Positions 25,322 through 33,410 of a DNA stretch of 64,000 nt are shown piece after piece; position 1 is the stretch's first letter, and the number at the start of each line of letters is the position of its first letter. A model generated the notes under the pieces. It saw only the letters and a list, made by a program, of their open reading frames with translations, made no database searches and was not told where the DNA came from. A program made the position numbers and the translations under genes. The stretch lies in NCBI RefSeq assembly GCF_900176255.2, contig NZ_FXEG02000003.1, positions 1,488,001-1,552,000 of the forward strand, in the 5' to 3' direction. The stretch is from Mycobacterium ahvazicum (GTDB taxonomy: Bacteria > Actinomycetota > Actinomycetes > Mycobacteriales > Mycobacteriaceae).

Positions 25322-25337
25322 ATACCCTACCCGGTAT
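25322..25337. promoter_or_regulatory. ATAC-N8-GTAT operator C (mmpS/mmpL)
   Basis: ATACCCTACCCGGTAT, extended by one base pair on each side as TATACC/GGTATA, is a clear inverted repeat 238 bases upstream of the MmpS start. It fits the same spacing as the other three island sites. Confidence 0.6.
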
Positions 25338-25384
25338 AGCATAGTAACCCGGGCTATGTCAGCGACTACTCGCTGCCTGTACGA

Positions 25385-25402
25385 GGCTGCTGGACAGCAG
25401 CC
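25385..25402. terminator. Candidate terminator hairpin after the P-type ATPase
   Basis: GGCTGCTG-GA-CAGCAGCC is a perfect 8-bp stem with a two-base loop, 33 bases past the ATPase stop. There is no T-tract, so it could end the leftward transcript or be a structural element only. Confidence 0.35.
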
Positions 25403-25435
25403 CGGTTTCTCAAGCGCTGCAGGTATTCTGGCTTT

Positions 25436-28129
25436 TTACGATCCGACGGGCCCGCGGCGCCAGTTGACCCCAAGCCACGCCTGACCTGCCCCCAGCGGCA
25501 GCAGGCTGCACCCGACGGCCACCACACAACCTTTGACACCTATCGCGTGAATCTGCAACACCCCTGCCAGCACCGGGATGGTGAATGCCGCACCGATCAG
25601 CACCAGGCACAGCGCCAGCGCCCACCACACCAGCGGGTTGCGCGTTACGGCGTTGTCCAGCAACGTGGTACGGCGGCCACGCATGTTGAAGACATGCCAT
25701 AGCTGGGCCAGCGCGATGGTCAGAAACGACACGGTCGTCGTTGCCGCGCCACCCAGCCCAACGACCTGCGTAACGAAGACGATTGACAAGAGGGTGCTTG
25801 CCGCGATGGCCACACCGTAACCCGTCATTGTGCGCCAGTGACCGGCGGTGATGATGGGTTCATGTGGGCGGCGTGGCGGCCGGTGCAAAACATCCCCCTC
25901 GCCCTCACCACTGGCCAACGCGAACGCCGGAAAAACGTCGGTGACCAGGTTCAGATACAAGATTTGCAGCGGCAGCAACGGCAGCGGCATGCTGACGAAC
26001 ACCGCCAGTGCGACCACCAGGACTTCCGCTAAATTGCACGACAGCAGGTAGACCGCGAAGCGCCGAATATTGTCGAAGATGACTCGGCCCTCGCGCGCCG
26101 CGGTCACGATCGTCGGGAAACTGTCGTCGAGCAGCACTATGTCGGCCGCATCGCGCGCAACCTCGGTGCCCCGCTTGCCCATCGCTACGCCGATGTCCGA
26201 CTTCGTCAGCGCGGGCGCATCATTGACGCCGTCGCCGATCATGGCCACGATCTGCCCTTCGGCTTGGAACAGCTCGATCAAATCAAGTTTCTGCTGGGGG
26301 CTCACCCGCGCGAAGACCCGCCTCTGGGCCAGCTCCGCGCGAACTGCTTCCGGAGCATCCCTCAGGCGCGGCAGGTCATTTCCGGTCGTCACGGCACCGT
26401 CGGTTGCGGAGATGCCCACCTCCCGGGCGATGGCCAGCGCCGTACTCGGGTGATCGCCGGTGGCCATGACAACGCCGATCCCCGCGTCGCGCAATGCGTT
26501 GACCGCGTCCGCGATGTCAGATCGTGGCGGGTCGCGCAGTGCTACCAAGCCGATGAACGCGATCCCGTTCCCGACGAGTCGCTGCGGATCCGTGCACGGT
26601 GCAGCGGCGAGGGCAAGCACGCGCAACCCGTCGGCCGCGAGTTCTTCGGCGGCCTCGAGCCACTCGGCCTTGCGGCGATCGTCGAAACGCTCAGCCACGA
26701 CACCCCTGCGATCGGCGAGCGCCAAGACCGCTTCGGGCGCGCCCTTGATGGCGGCGAGATACCGATCATGGTCGCGATGGACGGTGGCCATCCATTTGGT
26801 GGCGGAGTCGAACGGGTACTCGCGGACTTCCGGGTAGTGGGTCAGCTTTTCGCTACGGTTTAGCCCCGCGACTGCGCCGGCGCGTAACAGCGCAACTTCC
26901 ATCGGATCACCGGTACCGGTGTCGGTTTCGGCGTCGTAGTCGGCGTTCCCGCACAACACCGCGATAAGAAGCGCCCTCGCTAGTTCCGCATCGGTGGACG
27001 GGTCGACCACGACACCATCGGTGCGAACGGTCTTGGTGTGGTAGTCGAGCTCGAATGCACCCGTGGCCGTGACAATGCGCTCGACGGTCATCCGATTCTC
27101 GGTCAGCGTGCCCGTCTTGTCGGTGAGCACGACCGTCGTCGAGCCGAGCGTCTCGACGGCGGGAAGGTTCTCCACCAGCGCGTTGCGCCGGGCCATCCGC
27201 AGCATTCCGCGGGCGAGCGCGAGCGTGGCAACAATGGGCAGGCCCTCGGGGATCGCTGCCACCGCGAGCGCGATAGCGGTCTCGACCATGAGCGGCACCG
27301 ACCTGCCGGTGACCAGTCCCGTCGCCGCCACGATGGTCGCCAACACCAGGGTCAACCAAATGAGCTGGCGAGACAGCCGGGCGAGCTGGCCTTCCAACGG
27401 AGACCTTCCCTCATCAGCTTCCTCGACCAGCTGGGTGATGCGACCGAGTTCGGTGGCCAACCCGGTACCCACCACAATGCCCACGCCGCTGCCCGCGACC
27501 ACATGCGTGCCCTTGAACAGCATTGCGTCGCGCTCGTGCAGGGCGGCAGCTCCGGCGTCCGGCGCCACGGACTTGCTGACCGGCACCGACTCACCGGTGA
27601 TCGCCGACTCGTCAACACCCAGAGCCGCGCTGTCCACACACCGTAGGTCGGCCGAAACGACGTCACCGGCCTCCAACAGCACCACGTCGCCGGGCACCAA
27701 CGCGTCGGCGCCGACGACCTCCGACCGGCCGCTCCTGCGGACCCGAGCGCTTCGTCCGCCGAGCGCGCGCAAAGCCTCCATCGAGCGCACGGCCTTGCGC
27801 TCCGTGCCATAACCGATCGCGGCGTTGAGGACCAACACGATCGCGATCGCCGTCGCCTGGTGCCATTCAGCGAACGTCAAAGACACCGCCATCGCCGCGG
27901 CCAACAGCGCCACGACAGGATTGGCGAACTGGCGCACCAGCAGGATCAGGTCGGAAGTCGGTTTGCGGGTCTGCAGGAGATTGCGTCCGAATAACAGCTG
28001 CCGACGCTCGACCTCCGCCGCGTTCAGGCCGACGGCAGGGTCGACGCCCAATCGGACGGCAATGTCCGCAGCCGACATCGCGTGCGGAAGCTGCGGTAGT
28101 AGCTCTGGTGAAGCGACAGCGGATCCCAT
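25436..28129 (-). CDS. P2-type cation-translocating ATPase (CtpF/PacL-like)
   Basis: An 897-residue P-type ATPase. The actuator motif ITGESVPVSKS, the TM4 motif AAIPEGLPIVAT and the phosphorylation site TDKTGTLTE (Asp337) are present, along with GDGVNDAPAL in the hinge and a long C-terminal helix bundle. The PEGLP motif places it in the P2 (Ca2+/Mn2+/Na+-type) group, not the copper CPx group, and there is no N-terminal metal-binding CxxC. Ion specificity is unknown. It lies 132 bases downstream of the CsoR/CstR-family gene on the same strand and is probably co-transcribed from the promoter with operator D. Confidence 0.92.
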   Translation of the reverse strand: MGSAVASPELLPQLPHAMSAADIAVRLGVDPAVGLNAAEVERRQLLFGRNLLQTRKPTSDLILLVRQFANPVVALLAAAMAVSLTFAEWHQATAIAIVLVLNAAIGYGTERKAVRSMEALRALGGRSARVRRSGRSEVVGADALVPGDVVLLEAGDVVSADLRCVDSAALGVDESAITGESVPVSKSVAPDAGAAALHERDAMLFKGTHVVAGSGVGIVVGTGLATELGRITQLVEEADEGRSPLEGQLARLSRQLIWLTLVLATIVAATGLVTGRSVPLMVETAIALAVAAIPEGLPIVATLALARGMLRMARRNALVENLPAVETLGSTTVVLTDKTGTLTENRMTVERIVTATGAFELDYHTKTVRTDGVVVDPSTDAELARALLIAVLCGNADYDAETDTGTGDPMEVALLRAGAVAGLNRSEKLTHYPEVREYPFDSATKWMATVHRDHDRYLAAIKGAPEAVLALADRRGVVAERFDDRRKAEWLEAAEELAADGLRVLALAAAPCTDPQRLVGNGIAFIGLVALRDPPRSDIADAVNALRDAGIGVVMATGDHPSTALAIAREVGISATDGAVTTGNDLPRLRDAPEAVRAELAQRRVFARVSPQQKLDLIELFQAEGQIVAMIGDGVNDAPALTKSDIGVAMGKRGTEVARDAADIVLLDDSFPTIVTAAREGRVIFDNIRRFAVYLLSCNLAEVLVVALAVFVSMPLPLLPLQILYLNLVTDVFPAFALASGEGEGDVLHRPPRRPHEPIITAGHWRTMTGYGVAIAASTLLSIVFVTQVVGLGGAATTTVSFLTIALAQLWHVFNMRGRRTTLLDNAVTRNPLVWWALALCLVLIGAAFTIPVLAGVLQIHAIGVKGCVVAVGCSLLPLGAGQAWLGVNWRRGPVGS

Positions 28130-28261
28130 CGGTTCGAGCCTGTCATTGGGCGCATCCGCAGTCTGGGGTCAAAGGTCACACATCGAACCCAATTCGGCCG
28201 CGCCCTCAGATTGAGTCCCGTTGCGCCTCAGAGTAAACGCACATGGCTATAGCCGGGCACC

Positions 28262-28531
28262 TCAGGCCAGCGCCAGAAAGAGCTTCTCCAACTCGTCTTC
28301 CGTTAACGGCTTCTTCCCCTTCGCGCCTTTGCCGGTGGTGCATTCGCGCATACCAGTGGCGACGATCTTGAACCCGGCCCGATCGAGAGCACGCGACACC
28401 GCTGCGAGTTGCGTGACCACGTCCTTGCAGTCACGACCCTGCTCGATCATCGAAATAACGCCGGCCAGCTGGCCTTGCGCGCGCCGCAACCGATTCAACA
28501 CGGCAGCGATGCTGTCTTCGTCACCAACCAT
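28262..28531 (-). CDS. CsoR/CstR-family (DUF156) repressor lacking the copper histidine
   Basis: An 89-residue all-helical repressor, judged from the ATG at 28531, which has AAGGAG five bases upstream. An upstream ATG at 28558 would add nine residues. Features are the RLRRAQGQLAGV helix, Cys35 in RDCKDV and Cys64 in RECTTG, the 29-residue spacing of the family. Copper-sensing CsoR has His four residues before the second Cys; here it is Gly60, as in persulfide-sensing CstR, which also lacks the His. With SQR-like, DUF302 and thioredoxin genes nearby, a persulfide or thiol sensor is the better guess. It probably represses its own operon and three other promoters through the 16-bp operators. Confidence 0.88.
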   Translation of the reverse strand: MVGDEDSIAAVLNRLRRAQGQLAGVISMIEQGRDCKDVVTQLAAVSRALDRAGFKIVATGMRECTTGKGAKGKKPLTEDELEKLFLALA

Positions 28532-28569
28532 CACATCTCCTTGCTTGTTATACGCCAATATAAGCCATC

Positions 28570-28585
28570 ATCCCCCCGGGGGTAT
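28570..28585. promoter_or_regulatory. ATAC-N8-GTAT operator D (CsoR/CstR gene, autoregulation)
   Basis: ATCCCCCCGGGGGTAT is nearly a perfect palindrome, 39 bases upstream of the repressor ATG at 28531. It is the same size and core type as operators A-C, and its place marks the repressor as the likely binder. Confidence 0.6.
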
Positions 28586-28639
28586 TCCGCAGGCGATACC
28601 ACGACCGCATGAGCTCAGCGGTCGGTGTGTGGCGCGGGG

Positions 28640-29833
28640 CTAGGAAATCTTCTTGACCGGCGGTGAGTAGCTGGGCTTACCCAGCCCCAGCGTGTACTGG
28701 CCGATCATGTTGCGGAACACCTCGAGCGTGCCACCGTAGATTCCCACCAAAGGTGCGAACCGGTAGACGTATTCGGCGCTGCCGTCATCGGCGGCCCCGT
28801 CGGCGCCGAACGGCAGGGTCGAGGCCGCGCCGTGGATGTCCATCAGGTCCGGGGAGATATCGCGCATGGTCTGGGCAATCGCCACTCGTCCGTAGATGTT
28901 CGGGGATGACAAAGCCGCCTCCAACCGTGCGACGCTGCGGCCCAGCCGGTATGCGACGGACTGGTCGTCAACGAGCTTGCGCCCGTTGGGATCCGGCCGT
29001 GTCACGGCCCTCACGGCGTTGTCGACCGCCAGCGCCATCGAACCGGCCTGGTGCATCATTATCGAGGTGTCCTGCAAGCCGTCGGGTGCGGCCGCGACCG
29101 CGCCGTGCTCGGTGTTGAGCGGCTCGCGCAGCACGGTCCAGCCGGCGTTCACGTCGCCCAGCCGGTACTTGTCGTCGACGCGGACATCACTGTAGTAGAC
29201 GATGTTGGTCCGGTCGCCGTCCACCGTGCGGATGCCCTGGATCTCAATGCCCGGGGAGTCCAACGGCACCAGGAACATGGTCAGGCTCTTGTGCTTTGGC
29301 GCATCCGGGGCGGTGTTCGTGATCAGGAAGACGTACTGGCAATTGTGCGCACCGGTGGTGAACATCTTCGAACCGTTGATCACCCAGTTGTCGCCGTCGC
29401 GCACGGCGCGGGTTTTGCAGGTCGCGATGTCGGAACCGCCCTCGGGCTCGGTATAACCGAGGCAGAGCCGGACTTCGCCGCTGAAGACTCGCGGCATCAC
29501 CTCGTCGTGCAGCTCGGCCGAGCCGAACCTCGCGACCGACCGGGCCACCATGGCCGTCGTCCCCCAGGTCACCCAAGGAACGTGAGCGCGGCGCTTCTCC
29601 AGCTCGTAGATGCGCCGGCGCACGCGACTGAATCCGCCCTCGGATTCCGGCTTCCATTCGCACGCCAGATAGCCCGCAGCGCCGAGTGCCAGATGCACGC
29701 CCTCGTCGAAGTTGTCACCGGTCTCACGGTCGCGCCGCAGCACATCTTCGGTCACATGGGTTTTCAAGAAGCTGCGCAATTCCTCGCGAAAGGTTTTGTC
29801 CTCATCGGAGAGTTCCACCTGGGAGAAATCCAT
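28640..29833 (-). CDS. Acyl-CoA dehydrogenase (FadE), subunit A of a heteromeric pair
   Basis: A 397-residue acyl-CoA dehydrogenase. It has CLGYTEPEGGSDIA for FAD/substrate binding, VINGSKMFTTGAH, and a C-terminal YGGTLEVFRNMIG region. With the adjacent 352-residue gene at 29847 it resembles the mycobacterial alpha2beta2 FadE pairs used for steroid side chains and other bulky acyl-CoAs. It is the last gene of the leftward operon that begins with the crotonase at 34632. The ATG at 29833 follows the neighbour by 13 bases. Confidence 0.9.
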   Translation of the reverse strand: MDFSQVELSDEDKTFREELRSFLKTHVTEDVLRRDRETGDNFDEGVHLALGAAGYLACEWKPESEGGFSRVRRRIYELEKRRAHVPWVTWGTTAMVARSVARFGSAELHDEVMPRVFSGEVRLCLGYTEPEGGSDIATCKTRAVRDGDNWVINGSKMFTTGAHNCQYVFLITNTAPDAPKHKSLTMFLVPLDSPGIEIQGIRTVDGDRTNIVYYSDVRVDDKYRLGDVNAGWTVLREPLNTEHGAVAAAPDGLQDTSIMMHQAGSMALAVDNAVRAVTRPDPNGRKLVDDQSVAYRLGRSVARLEAALSSPNIYGRVAIAQTMRDISPDLMDIHGAASTLPFGADGAADDGSAEYVYRFAPLVGIYGGTLEVFRNMIGQYTLGLGKPSYSPPVKKIS

Positions 29834-29846
29834 GTTTGCTCCTGTC

Positions 29847-30905
29847 CTAGACGGCTGCCGCGGCGCCCTCGCGGGCGGTCACGATCTCAGCGACACGCTT
29901 CGCGGTGGCGCCGGGGTCTCCGGCCGCGAGCGGCCATCCCCGGGCACGCACCAGGTAGGCCGTCGCCGCGGCTTCGGACGAAACACCAAGTCCACCTTGG
30001 ATATGGACGGCCATGGTTGCCGCCTTGGCGGCCTCCTCCGACATGAACACGAACGCCGACGGCGCCAGCTCCGCCCGTGCGCCCGGTTCATTGTCCAGGA
30101 ACCAGGCCGCTCGCCGGGCCAGGTTGCGTCCGCCCGCAACGGTGATGGCCATGTTGGCCAGCGGATGCGAAATGGCCTGCAGCGTCGAGATCGGAACTCC
30201 CAATGTGTAACGGGTCTTGGCGAATTCGGCGGCGATGGTCATCGTCTCCTCGACCAGGCCCACCAGAGCAGCCGCGGTGAGCAGTCGCCATTCGTCCAGC
30301 GCGAGTTCGTAGTTCGCCAGCGCTTCGGGCCCCGCCGCCACGACCGTGCGGGTGTCGGCGTTGGCCGGATCGACCCAGGCCATCGGCAACCGGCCGAGAT
30401 TGTCGACCTTGGCGGGCCGGGTCCCGAATGTCAGGCGCACCACCTGGTCGCCGTCGCGGACGACGATGTGGTCGGCGATCGATCCGGTGGGGATAAGACG
30501 GAGGCCCGGCGCACTGTCGATCCGCGCGTCAATGCCCGCGAGCTGCTCGCCGTCGGCGACGCCGGCGGTATCGGCGTCCAGCGCGCCGAGCCGGCCCAGC
30601 AGCCGCGCCGTGCACACGTGATCGATCCACGGGACCGGCGCCATGCACCGCCCGATCTCCTCGGCCACCAGCGTGAGGTCCACCAGCGTCGCCCCGTCAC
30701 CACCGCAGGATTCGGGCAGCGCCATCGTTGTCGCACCCATCGCGCACAAGCGCTCCCACAGGTTCTTGTCGAATCCGGAAGGCTCAGCGGCGCGCACCGT
30801 TTCGATGGAGCAGTGGGTCTTGAAGAACTGCTTGTAGGCATTCTGCAGATCCACGTGGTGGTCAGACAGGCTGTAGTCCAGTCTGCGTAGCTCGAAGCGG
30901 TCCAT
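29847..30905 (-). CDS. Acyl-CoA dehydrogenase-like (FadE), subunit B of a heteromeric pair
   Basis: A 352-residue acyl-CoA-dehydrogenase-fold protein. It has the N-terminal helical domain (LDYSLSDHHVDLQNAYKQF), LPESCGGDG, and HIQGGLGVSSEA near the C-terminus. The shorter length and divergent middle domain match the non-catalytic or FAD-sharing partner in heteromeric FadE complexes. The ATG at 30905 was chosen because codons further upstream overlap the amidohydrolase. It lies between an amidohydrolase and its FadE partner in one operon. Confidence 0.88.
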   Translation of the reverse strand: MDRFELRRLDYSLSDHHVDLQNAYKQFFKTHCSIETVRAAEPSGFDKNLWERLCAMGATTMALPESCGGDGATLVDLTLVAEEIGRCMAPVPWIDHVCTARLLGRLGALDADTAGVADGEQLAGIDARIDSAPGLRLIPTGSIADHIVVRDGDQVVRLTFGTRPAKVDNLGRLPMAWVDPANADTRTVVAAGPEALANYELALDEWRLLTAAALVGLVEETMTIAAEFAKTRYTLGVPISTLQAISHPLANMAITVAGGRNLARRAAWFLDNEPGARAELAPSAFVFMSEEAAKAATMAVHIQGGLGVSSEAAATAYLVRARGWPLAAGDPGATAKRVAEIVTAREGAAAAV

Positions 30906-30921
30906 CTCTATGCTCCTGTCC

Positions 30922-31752
30922 TCAGGCTCGGTCGCCGAAGAAAAACTCCTGTGCGTTGTTGTACAGGTAGTTGTCCAGTACCTCGGCGGGCAGGTCAAGC
31001 GCTCGGGCTTCGGGGATCACCCGGTGCATCCGCAGGACCGGCCAGTCGGATGCGTAAATGACCTTGTTCGGGCCGCGGGTGCGCATGTAGTGCAGCAGGC
31101 TTTCCGGCAGCCGCTTGGGCGACCAGGCCGAGGTCATCAAGCGCAGGTTTTCATACTTGAGCATCAGCCGGATCGCGACATCCCACCACGGATCGGCACC
31201 GTGGATCATGCACAGCTTCAGTTCGGGGAACCGCACGCACACCCGGTCGAGGTGAATGGGATTTTGCACCTCTCCGGGGATCGGCGGCCCCGGAATACCG
31301 GTGTTGACGCATAGCGGCAGGTCGAGTTCCGCGCACTTGGCGTAGAGCGGGTAGTAGACGGCATCGCTGGGCGGATATTGGCCGTCGCCCCAAAAGCTAG
31401 GTCCCACAACGGCATACGCGACGGGCAGGTCGCCCACGATGGCGGTCAGTTCACGTAACGGCGCTACCGGGCGCAGCAGGTTGACGCCACCCATGGCCAG
31501 GGCGAATCGGTCCGGCTTGGCTTCGACGAATTTGCGCGCGGTGGTCGACGGGCTGGCCAGGTTGTCCATCAGGATGGCCTTCTGCACGCCTTGGTCGTCC
31601 ATCTCGTCGAGCAGCTCGGCCAGATCGACGGGCGCGAACATCGACTGCGGGCCCTTGAAGTAGTCGTCGCGGACCTTGAGCATCCAGGTCGGCTGGGAGT
31701 CGACCTCGCCGAAATGCACGTTGACCAGGCAGTCGATCGCTTTGTCGTTCAT
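30922..31752 (-). CDS. Amidohydrolase-2 family protein (short form)
   Basis: A 276-residue TIM-barrel amidohydrolase-2 protein. Likely metal or substrate residues are His in CLVNVHFGE, His in CMIHGADPWWD, and the late Asp of VIYASDWPVLR, which matches the GSDxP pattern. It is shorter than the paralogs at 15450 and 33411. The start overlaps the ligase stop (ATGA). The reaction, probably decarboxylation or C-C/C-N hydrolysis of a pathway intermediate, cannot be fixed. Confidence 0.82.
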   Translation of the reverse strand: MNDKAIDCLVNVHFGEVDSQPTWMLKVRDDYFKGPQSMFAPVDLAELLDEMDDQGVQKAILMDNLASPSTTARKFVEAKPDRFALAMGGVNLLRPVAPLRELTAIVGDLPVAYAVVGPSFWGDGQYPPSDAVYYPLYAKCAELDLPLCVNTGIPGPPIPGEVQNPIHLDRVCVRFPELKLCMIHGADPWWDVAIRLMLKYENLRLMTSAWSPKRLPESLLHYMRTRGPNKVIYASDWPVLRMHRVIPEARALDLPAEVLDNYLYNNAQEFFFGDRA

Positions 31753-33398
31753 GCCGGCCCCTCGGCCTCGGCGCCGGCCAATGCGGTAGCCGGAAGCTGT
31801 TCTGCGGCAGCTTGTTTAGCCCATCGGTAGTTCGGTTTGCCGTTGCCGAGCCGCTGAACCTGCTCGACGAACAAGATGGCCTTGGGCGCTTTGAAGTGCG
31901 CCAGCTGCGACTTGCACAATGCGGCGAGTTCGGCTTCTTCGACGGCGGCGGCGCCCGGCGCGACGGCGACCAGCGCGACGACCTCCTGGCCCCAGCGATC
32001 GCTGGGCCGCCCCACCACCAGTGCGTCGGCGACGCCGGGGTGGGTACGCAGCACCTCTTCCACCTCTTCGACGAAGACTTTTTCACCGCCGGTGTTCACC
32101 ACCAGCGAATCACGACCGTACAGACGCAGGGTGCCGTCGGATTCGATACTGGCCCGGTCGCCGGGGATCACCACCCGCGTACCGTCGATCTCCGGGAAGG
32201 TGCGCTCGGTGGCTTCTGCATCGTCGAAGTAGCCCAACGGAATCCGGCCGCTGCGCGCCACCCAGCCGATCTCGGGATCACCGGGCGCCAAGAACCTGCT
32301 GCGATCCTCCGACACCACCGCTCCGCCCTCGCGGAGGTGAAAGGTCTCACTCTGCGTGCCGCGCTGACTGTGCCCGAATCCCATGTTGCCGGATTCCGAC
32401 GAGCCGTACCCATCGATGATGGTGACCTGCGGCAGCTTTTCCATCAGCGCGCGCTTGAACTTGGGATTGGTTGCGGCTCCGCCGGTCCCGATTGCGTTCA
32501 GCGTCGACAGGTCGTAGGCACCTCGTTGCAACTCATCGACCAGGGGGCCGGCATACGCGTCGCCCACCATGGTCATCATGCCGACGCCTTCGCGCTCCGC
32601 GGTCTCCCATACCGCGCGCACGTCGAGTTTGCCCCGGCCGTCGTAGAGCACGGCGGTGAACCCGCCCATGATCGCCGCGAACGCGGTCCACATGCCCGCG
32701 GCGTGCATCAGCGGAGAGACGGCGAACCATGGCTGGCCGCCGCCGCGCACCTTGGCGTGAATCTCCTCGACGCTGACGTGGTCGGCCCCGACCATCGACG
32801 CCACATACATGTCGCTTTGGCGCCACAGCACGCCTTTGGGACGGCCGGTCGTTCCGCCAGTGCACATCATGATCAAGTCGTCGGGTGATCCCGGCGCCGG
32901 GTCGCCCGAACCGCCTTGCGCCAGCGCATCATCCAGCGATACCGCACCGGGCAGTTCGGGGGCGTCGCTGCCGTCTTCGATGGAGATCAACAACTCGGGC
33001 AACGGCAGCACCTCGGCGCACCGCGCGCCAAGCGATCGGTGATAGATGATGCCGCGCGGCCGGACGTAGGAGAGCAGGTCGGCGATCTCCCGGGGCGAAT
33101 AGCTGTAGTTCACGTTGACCGGGACCACGCGGGCTTTCAGGCACGCGATCAACGCGTCCGGGTACAGGTCGTTGTACATCAGCAGCGCGACCCGGTCTTG
33201 ACCGCACTCCCAGCGGCTCAGCGTGTCGCGCTCACGGTGCACCCCGAAACCGTTGGCGCTCAGAAAGTTCGCTAATCGACTGGTCCGTTCTGCCGACTCG
33301 GCGAAGGTGCTGCGACGTGATCCGCACACCGTCATCAAGCGGTCACCGATGACGTCGGCGATGGCGTCGAGAACCGCACCGACGGTCCATTCACCCAC
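31749..33398 (-). CDS. Acyl-CoA synthetase (FadD, FadD19-like group)
   Basis: A 549-residue acyl-adenylate/CoA ligase. The P-loop TGGTTGRPK is at 180-188, then GVLWRQ. The A5 motif is YGSSESG and the catalytic Lys521 is in LGNGKPNYR. It has the same subgroup features as the ligase at 7673 (VLWRQ after the P-loop, IPLGY, GDRA, TGGEKVFVEEVE), so the two are paralogs, probably for different acids of one pathway. The upstream amidohydrolase ends 12 bases before it. The operon promoter has a TACTGTA operator at 35545. Confidence 0.92.
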   Translation of the reverse strand: MGEWTVGAVLDAIADVIGDRLMTVCGSRRSTFAESAERTSRLANFLSANGFGVHRERDTLSRWECGQDRVALLMYNDLYPDALIACLKARVVPVNVNYSYSPREIADLLSYVRPRGIIYHRSLGARCAEVLPLPELLISIEDGSDAPELPGAVSLDDALAQGGSGDPAPGSPDDLIMMCTGGTTGRPKGVLWRQSDMYVASMVGADHVSVEEIHAKVRGGGQPWFAVSPLMHAAGMWTAFAAIMGGFTAVLYDGRGKLDVRAVWETAEREGVGMMTMVGDAYAGPLVDELQRGAYDLSTLNAIGTGGAATNPKFKRALMEKLPQVTIIDGYGSSESGNMGFGHSQRGTQSETFHLREGGAVVSEDRSRFLAPGDPEIGWVARSGRIPLGYFDDAEATERTFPEIDGTRVVIPGDRASIESDGTLRLYGRDSLVVNTGGEKVFVEEVEEVLRTHPGVADALVVGRPSDRWGQEVVALVAVAPGAAAVEEAELAALCKSQLAHFKAPKAILFVEQVQRLGNGKPNYRWAKQAAAEQLPATALAGAEAEGPA

Positions 33399-33410
33399 TG
33401 CCGTGGCCGC

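Noticed and set aside
28262..28531. Copper-sensing CsoR
   Set aside because: The histidine that ligates copper (four residues before the second Cys) is Gly60, and the ATPase downstream is not a copper CPx pump. Not fully excluded because of the Met-rich membrane protein in the island.
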